Part shown: positions 51,044-55,393 of the stretch, one piece after another
How the letters are laid out: every line of letters begins with the position of its first letter
Numbering within the stretch: the stretch's first letter is position 1
DNA from: JAAYZQ01 sp034428935
GTDB taxonomy: Bacteria > Chloroflexota > Anaerolineae > JAAYZQ01
Direction of reading: 5' to 3'
Assembly: GCA_034428935.1 (NCBI GenBank)
Contig: DAOUHB010000254.1
Span: 1-55,393, forward strand
DNA: 55,393 bases
Translations under genes and position numbers: made by a program
The notes under the pieces: model-generated
What the model was told of the DNA's origin: nothing
What the model saw: only the letters and a program-made list of their open reading frames with translations
Database searches by the model: none

Positions 51044-51370
51044 ATGGGCCGGCGAAAGGAAGCAAGGGTCATCACCGTCACTGTGGCCGTGCGGAAGAGC
51101 GGGCTGTCTCAGCGCCAGGTTCGCGAGTGCCTGGTGCGCAGCCTGGTGCAGGAGCCGCTGACGGAGGACGACCTGGCAGAGTTGCGCCGCATCCGGCGCC
51201 TGCTGGAGCTGGGCATCAACCTGCCCGGCATCGAGGTTATCCTGCGCATGCGCCGCCGCCTCCTGGCCATGAATGCCAGCCGGCGGGCCGCGGCGTGGGA
51301 GTGGCCTGGAGACGACTGGGACCTTGACGCGCGGTGGCAGCGCTTGCTCCCCTGGGAGCCCGAGGAATAG
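51044..51370 (+). CDS. MerR-family chaperone modulator/regulator (CbpM/HspR-like)
   Basis: The 108-residue protein has a degenerate helix-turn-helix (GLSQRQVRECLVRSLVQEPL) and the helical MerR dimerisation segment DDLAELRRIRRLLELGINLP, followed by GIEVILRMRRRL. Sequence and position right after the cbpA-type gene suggest the CbpM modulator of CbpA, or an HspR-type repressor of the dnaK operon. No HspR inverted repeat (CTTGAGT-N7-ACTCAAG) is visible upstream of dnaK, which leans towards CbpM. Confidence 0.82.
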   Translation: MGRRKEARVITVTVAVRKSGLSQRQVRECLVRSLVQEPLTEDDLAELRRIRRLLELGINLPGIEVILRMRRRLLAMNASRRAAAWEWPGDDWDLDARWQRLLPWEPEE

Positions 51371-51383
51371 GCCGGAGGTGTGA

Positions 51384-51803
51384 ATGTTCCGCAAGATCCT
51401 GTTTGCTAACGAGGGCTCGCCGGCGGGCGATCGGGCGCTGCTGTACGTGGAGCACCTGGCCCTCGTCGACAACGCCGAAGTGATTGTGCTGCACGCCTTC
51501 CAGGTGCCCGCGAATTACAGCACCTCGGACAGCTACGAAGATCTGCACCAGGCCTTTCAGAAGGTGGCCTGGTCGGTGGTGGACGACGTTGTGGGCGAGA
51601 TGGAGCGCAACGGCGTCCGGGTGCGCGGCCTGGTCCGCGAGGCGCCCGCGGCGCGGGCCATTCTGGAGGTTGCGGACGAGGAGGGCGCGTCTCTCATCGT
51701 CCTGGGCACGCGCGGCCCCTCCAGCGCGCAGGAGTTGCTCCTGGGCAGCGTGAGCACCGAAGTCTTGCGCTTTTCGCGCTGCCCTGTCATGACGGTTCCC
51801 TGA
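51384..51803 (+). CDS. Universal stress protein UspA-family
   Basis: This is a 139-residue single-domain Usp. It starts MFRKILFANEGSPAGDRALL and ends with the ATP-binding loop LIVLGTRGPSSAQELLLGSV, which keeps the G-x2-G-x9-G-S/T pattern closely. GGAGGTG stands before the ATG, 13 nt after the modulator gene, so it is likely part of the chaperone operon. Confidence 0.92.
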   Translation: MFRKILFANEGSPAGDRALLYVEHLALVDNAEVIVLHAFQVPANYSTSDSYEDLHQAFQKVAWSVVDDVVGEMERNGVRVRGLVREAPAARAILEVADEEGASLIVLGTRGPSSAQELLLGSVSTEVLRFSRCPVMTVP

Positions 51804-51896
51804 ACCATCGGGCCGCGCCGGCCCCGGATGATCTCCCAGGTGAGCCGGCCGGACCCGCGTCACATCAAATAGACCAATAGAACGCGAGGATCGAAC

Positions 51897-53765
51897 ATGA
51901 GCGAAGAAGCCAACCGCAGCCAATCCTTTGAGTTCAAGGCCGAGATTCAGCAACTGCTGAATATCCTCGTCCACTCGTTGTACACCGAGCGCGAGATTTT
52001 CCTGCGCGAGCTCGTCTCAAATGCGTCCGATGCCCTGAACCGCCTCCAGTTCGAGATGCTGACCACGCGCGACGTCGTCGATCCCGATGCCGAGCTGGCC
52101 ATCAGGCTGGAGGCCGACTCCGAGGCCCGGACCATCACCGTCTCCGATACAGGCGTGGGCATGACCCAGGACGAGGTGGTCCAGGACCTGGGCACCATCG
52201 CCCATTCGGGGGCAGCGGCCTTTTTGAAGCAACTCCAGGAGGAAAAGCGCCCCGGCGTGGAGATGATCGGCCAGTTCGGCGTGGGCTTTTACTCGGTGTT
52301 CATGGTGGCCGAAGAGGTTCGCGTCGTCAGCCGTTCCTACAAGCCAGAGGCCGAGGCCGTGGAGTGGGTGTCGGATGGCGGCAGCAGCTATCGCGTGGGG
52401 CCGGCCGACAAGACGAGCCGGGGGACGCGCATCGAGATCAAGCTCAAGGAGGACGCCGCCGACCTGGCCAGCGCCTGGCGCCTCGAGCAGATCGTCAAGA
52501 AGCACTCGGACTTTGTCCAGTTCCCCATCTATATCGGAGACAAGAAAGAAGCAGTCAACCGCCAGACGGCGCCCTGGCGCAAGGCGCCCCGCGAGGTGAC
52601 CGAGGAGCAGTACGTCGAGTTCTACAAGCACCTGACCCTCGACTTTGAGAATCCGCTCCTGACCGCCCACCTGGTGACCGACGCCCCGGCCAACGTTCGG
52701 GCCATTCTCTACGTGCCGTCCAGGCGCGAGCGCGGCGTGTTGAGCCTCAGGACCGACCATGGGCTCCAGCTTTACGTACGCAACGTCCTCATCCAGGAGT
52801 ATAACAAGGACCTGCTGCCCAACGCATGGCGTTTCGTGGAAGGCGTCGTGGAGTCGGAGGATCTGCCCCTCAACATCTCGCGCGAGGCGGTGCAGAGCAG
52901 CCCGGCCGCCCGCCGCATCCAGCGGGCGCTGGTGCGCAAGCTGGTCAAGGAACTGGAGACCATGGCCGAGGAGCGGCCGGAGGACTATGCCACGTTCTGG
53001 CGCGAGTTCGGGCCGTTCCTCAAAGAAGGGGTGGCGACCGACCCCTCGTCCCACGGCGACCTCTTGCCCCTGCTGCGCTTCCAATCCTCCCGGGATGGCG
53101 GCGAGCTGGTCTCGCTGCGCCAGTACGTGGAGCGCATGGCCGAGGATCAACAGGCGATCTACTACCTGATCGGCGAGGACGAAAAATCGGCGGCCCGCAG
53201 CCCGCACCTGGACTATTTCCGGGCCCACGATCTCGAAGTGCTCTACCTCGTGGATCCCATCGACAGCTTTATGGCCGTGGCCCTGCGCGAGTTCGAGGGC
53301 AAGCCGCTAAAGAACGTTGACGACGCGGGCCTGGATCTGGACGTGAAGGAGGAAGCGCCCGTCGACGGCGCCGTGGCCGAGGCCGACTTTAACCGGCTGA
53401 TAAGTCGCTTTGTCAAGGTATTGGGCGAGCGCGTGCTGGAGGTCCGGGAGTCGAGGGTGCTCAAGGACAGCCCCGCCCGCCTGGTCTCGCCCGACGACGC
53501 ACCGGCCCGCGAGATGTCCCGGGTGTATCGTATGTTGGGCCAGGAGTACGAGGTCCCGCGCCGCATCCTGGAGCTGAACCGCTCCCATCCCATCGTGGCC
53601 AACCTGGCGCGCCTCGTGACCGAGACGCCCGAGAGCCCGGTCATCGACGATTCCATCGAGTTGATCTTCGAGAGCCAGTTGCTCATGGAGGGCCTGCACC
53701 CGAACCCCACCGACATGATCCCGCGCCTGCAGCAACTGATGCAGGCGGCGACGGCCCGCGGCTGA
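51897..53765 (+). CDS. htpG: Molecular chaperone HtpG (Hsp90)
   Basis: The 622-residue Hsp90 has the N-terminal GHKL ATPase (FLRELVSNASDALNRLQFEM, DTGVGMTQDEV, GQFGVGFYSVFMVAEEVRVV). The middle domain has ELPLNISREAVQ-like sequence at DLPLNISREAVQSSPAARRI, and a C-terminal dimerisation domain follows. Length fits bacterial HtpG. CGAGGA lies upstream of the ATG. It stands between uspA and the HtrA-type protease gene. Confidence 0.97.
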   Translation: MSEEANRSQSFEFKAEIQQLLNILVHSLYTEREIFLRELVSNASDALNRLQFEMLTTRDVVDPDAELAIRLEADSEARTITVSDTGVGMTQDEVVQDLGTIAHSGAAAFLKQLQEEKRPGVEMIGQFGVGFYSVFMVAEEVRVVSRSYKPEAEAVEWVSDGGSSYRVGPADKTSRGTRIEIKLKEDAADLASAWRLEQIVKKHSDFVQFPIYIGDKKEAVNRQTAPWRKAPREVTEEQYVEFYKHLTLDFENPLLTAHLVTDAPANVRAILYVPSRRERGVLSLRTDHGLQLYVRNVLIQEYNKDLLPNAWRFVEGVVESEDLPLNISREAVQSSPAARRIQRALVRKLVKELETMAEERPEDYATFWREFGPFLKEGVATDPSSHGDLLPLLRFQSSRDGGELVSLRQYVERMAEDQQAIYYLIGEDEKSAARSPHLDYFRAHDLEVLYLVDPIDSFMAVALREFEGKPLKNVDDAGLDLDVKEEAPVDGAVAEADFNRLISRFVKVLGERVLEVRESRVLKDSPARLVSPDDAPAREMSRVYRMLGQEYEVPRRILELNRSHPIVANLARLVTETPESPVIDDSIELIFESQLLMEGLHPNPTDMIPRLQQLMQAATARG

Positions 53766-53831
53766 TGGGCGGCGGACGAATTCCCGGCATGAGGTAGGCT
53801 GGCAGTGACCCGGTACAAGGAGACGAAAGCC

Positions 53832-55028
53832 ATGCGCAAATCAACCTCCGTTGCCCTCCTCGCCCTGTTCGTGCTCGGCCTGGTTTTGCTCGCCTGCTCT
53901 CTGCCCAACGAGCTGCAGAGCCTGCTCCAGGGTACGCCCACGCCCGTGGCCGTTCCGACGGTGACCCCGGCGCCCGAGCCGACGCTGGCTCCGCCCCAAC
54001 CTGCCCCGCAGGGCATGTTCTCGCTGGAGCAAGACATCATTGCAGTGTACGAGGCGGTGGGCCGGGGGGTGGTCAACATCACCAACCGCAGCTATGCCTA
54101 CGACTTCTTTTTTCGACCTGTGCCCCAGGAGGGATCGGGTTCCGGCATCGTCTACGACCGGGAAGGACACATCATCACCAACTATCACGTCATCGAGGGC
54201 GCCGAGGAGTTGTTCGTGACGCTGCCCGATGAGAGCACCGTACCGGCAAAGGTGGTCGGCTCTGATCCGTCCGTCGACCTGGCCGTGATCCAGGTCGGGG
54301 CCGACCAGGACCTGTTGCAGCCGGTGCCCCTTGGCGAGTCGGAGGACCTGCGCGTGGGCCAGTTCGTCGTGGCCATCGGCAACCCCTTTGGGCTGGAGCG
54401 CACCCTGACGGTGGGTGTCGTCAGCGCCCTGGGCCGTGTCATCCAGAGCCCCGACGAGAGCTTTATCGGCGAGATCATCCAGACCGACGCGGCCATCAAT
54501 CCGGGCAACTCGGGCGGGCCGCTCCTCGACCTCTCGGGGCGCATCATCGGCGTCAACACGGCCATCTTTAGTCCCAGCCAGGCCTCCGCGGGCATTGGCT
54601 TCGCGGTGCCCGTGGACACGGTGCGGCGGGTCGTGCCGGCCCTCATCGAGAACGGCTATTACCCACATCCCTGGTTGGGCATCAACTATGTCTGGTCGTT
54701 GACGTCGGAGCGTGCCGGGATTTTGCGTGAGGCGGGCATGGACGTGCCCGTGGAAGAGGGCGTTCTGATCATCGAGGTCGCCTCCAACGGTCCCGCCGCC
54801 CAGGCCGGACTGCGGGGCGGCCGGCAGCGCGTCCGCATCGGGCCGGCAATCCTGACCATTGGCGGCGACATCCTGACCGCCATTGAGGGGGAGCCCATCA
54901 CCAGCGATCAGGCGCTGCTCCAATACCTGGACACGCAGACCGAAGTGGGAGATACCATCCAGGTGACGCTGTGGCGCGATGGCCAGGAGCTGACCGTGCC
55001 GGTAACCCTGGGCGAGATGCCCCGCTGA
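53832..55028 (+). CDS. HtrA/DegP-type serine protease lipoprotein with PDZ domain
   Basis: The 398-residue protein has a lipoprotein signal (VALLALFVLGLVLLACS) and a Pro/Thr linker. The trypsin-like domain carries the triad His in TNYHVIEGAEE, Asp in SVDLAVIQV and Ser in NPGNSGGPLLDLSG. One PDZ domain follows from about residue 285 (HPWLGINYVWS, APILTIGGDI-like GPAILTIGGDILTAIEGEPI). It degrades misfolded envelope proteins outside the membrane. ATG at 53832 is preferred (AAGGAG at 9 nt) over an in-frame GTG at 53805. Confidence 0.93.
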   Translation: MRKSTSVALLALFVLGLVLLACSLPNELQSLLQGTPTPVAVPTVTPAPEPTLAPPQPAPQGMFSLEQDIIAVYEAVGRGVVNITNRSYAYDFFFRPVPQEGSGSGIVYDREGHIITNYHVIEGAEELFVTLPDESTVPAKVVGSDPSVDLAVIQVGADQDLLQPVPLGESEDLRVGQFVVAIGNPFGLERTLTVGVVSALGRVIQSPDESFIGEIIQTDAAINPGNSGGPLLDLSGRIIGVNTAIFSPSQASAGIGFAVPVDTVRRVVPALIENGYYPHPWLGINYVWSLTSERAGILREAGMDVPVEEGVLIIEVASNGPAAQAGLRGGRQRVRIGPAILTIGGDILTAIEGEPITSDQALLQYLDTQTEVGDTIQVTLWRDGQELTVPVTLGEMPR

Positions 55029-55097
55029 TCATCTGGTACCCGTAACAGAGGCAAGTGGTTGACCACCGTGGCAGGCGCGCCACAGACCGATCGAAAT

Positions 55098-55126
55098 TTG
55101 CACGCTGTGACGAAGTAAAGTATACT
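55098..55126 (+). promoter_or_regulatory. Sigma70-type promoter of groES
   Basis: TTGCAC (55098-55103), 17-bp spacer, TATACT (55121-55126); the CIRCE element follows in the expected 5' untranslated region. Confidence 0.82.
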
Positions 55127-55137
55127 ACCACCCGGCG

Positions 55138-55164
55138 TTAGCACTCTCGCTGACCGAGTGCTAG
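55138..55164 (+). promoter_or_regulatory. CIRCE operator (HrcA binding site)
   Basis: TTAGCACTC-N9-GAGTGCTAG; only the last base differs from the consensus TTAGCACTC-N9-GAGTGCTAA. It indicates HrcA repression of groES(L). Confidence 0.95.
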
Positions 55165-55210
55165 CGCGCAAATTGTGTCTACAAAATAGGAAATCAAAGG
55201 AGGATCAGGA

Positions 55211-55393
55211 ATGGCACTCAATCTCAAGCCCCTGGCAGACCGGTTGGTGGTCGAGCCCATCGAGCGAGACGAGGTGACCGCCAGCGGCATCTATGTCCCC
55301 GAGACGGCCAAGGAAAAGCCCCAGGAGGGCAAGGTCGTCGCCGCCGGCCCGGGCCGCCGCGACGAGAGCGGCAAGCGCGTCGAGATGGACGTC
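55211..55393 (+). CDS. groES: Co-chaperonin GroES (3' end outside window)
   Basis: The first 61 residues, MALNLKPLADRLVVEPIERD, then EVTASGIYVPETAKEKPQEG and KVVAAGPGRR, are a typical GroES N-terminus with the mobile loop region near residues 17-33. AAAGGAGG precedes the ATG. groEL would be expected downstream. Confidence 0.95.
   Translation, partial: MALNLKPLADRLVVEPIERDEVTASGIYVPETAKEKPQEGKVVAAGPGRRDESGKRVEMDV

Overview
The window reads as high-GC chromosomal DNA of a Chloroflexota bacterium, probably of the Anaerolineae or Caldilineae type. This is an inference from several signs: an FMN-riboswitch-controlled RibXY-type riboflavin transporter, a class II diterpene cyclase next to a tuberculosinol/kolavelool-synthase-like gene (a pair also known from Herpetosiphon), secreted proteins with Pro/Thr-rich linkers, and a protein ending in IYLPVVLR. 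Genes are tightly packed, sigma70-type promoters with 17-18 bp spacers are easy to see, and several starts are GTG or TTG with good ribosome binding sites. No tRNA, rRNA or CRISPR array was seen.

Region 1 (1-6.7 kb, + strand) is a BMP/nucleoside-type ABC importer operon: a substrate-binding protein with duplicated BMP modules, a double ATPase and two permeases, with a sphingosine-1-phosphate-lyase-like PLP enzyme between the permeases. Region 2 (6.8-10.3 kb, +) holds pyruvate phosphate dikinase with its own promoter and terminator, then a two-CBS-domain protein.

Region 3 (22.7-10.3 kb, - strand) is the most unusual part: about ten close-packed genes read in one direction. They are an excisionase-like HTH regulator, a GPH/MFS transporter, a GNAT acetyltransferase, an ABC ATPase and FtsX-type permease (MacB/LolCDE-like), a small membrane protein, a GT87-like membrane glycosyltransferase, a homologue of tuberculosinol synthase Rv3378c, a class II diterpene cyclase resembling Rv3377c, and a hybrid histidine kinase. 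I propose that it makes a bicyclic diterpenoid and may modify and move it across the membrane.

Region 4 (27.5-23.0 kb, -) is a riboflavin uptake operon: promoter, FMN riboswitch, intrinsic terminator, permease, an inserted mannosyltransferase-like membrane protein, binding lipoprotein, ATPase and a small YtxH-like protein. Region 5 (27.5-33.9 kb, +) carries mutL, an NAD-dependent epimerase, a Cache/HAMP histidine kinase and a receiver-kinase hybrid. Region 6 (33.9-35.4 kb) is an intact IS4-family element set between two copies of a palindromic dispersed repeat. Region 7 (35.4-45.4 kb) has mobB-mobA, a family 5 binding protein, a three-domain lipoprotein (histidine phosphatase, intradiol dioxygenase, Vgb propeller), a UbiA prenyltransferase, a Nudix hydrolase, a metallo-beta-lactamase-fold hydrolase and an old-yellow-enzyme reductase.

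Region 8 (45.6-55.4 kb) is a regulatory and protein-quality-control island: a SARP-like winged-helix protein and a response regulator, then dnaK-grpE-dnaJ/cbpA-merR, uspA, htpG, an HtrA-type protease and groES (cut by the window end). groES carries a CIRCE operator. dnaK instead has four TCTAACA-like heptads spaced exactly 11 bp, shared with the divergent response-regulator gene.
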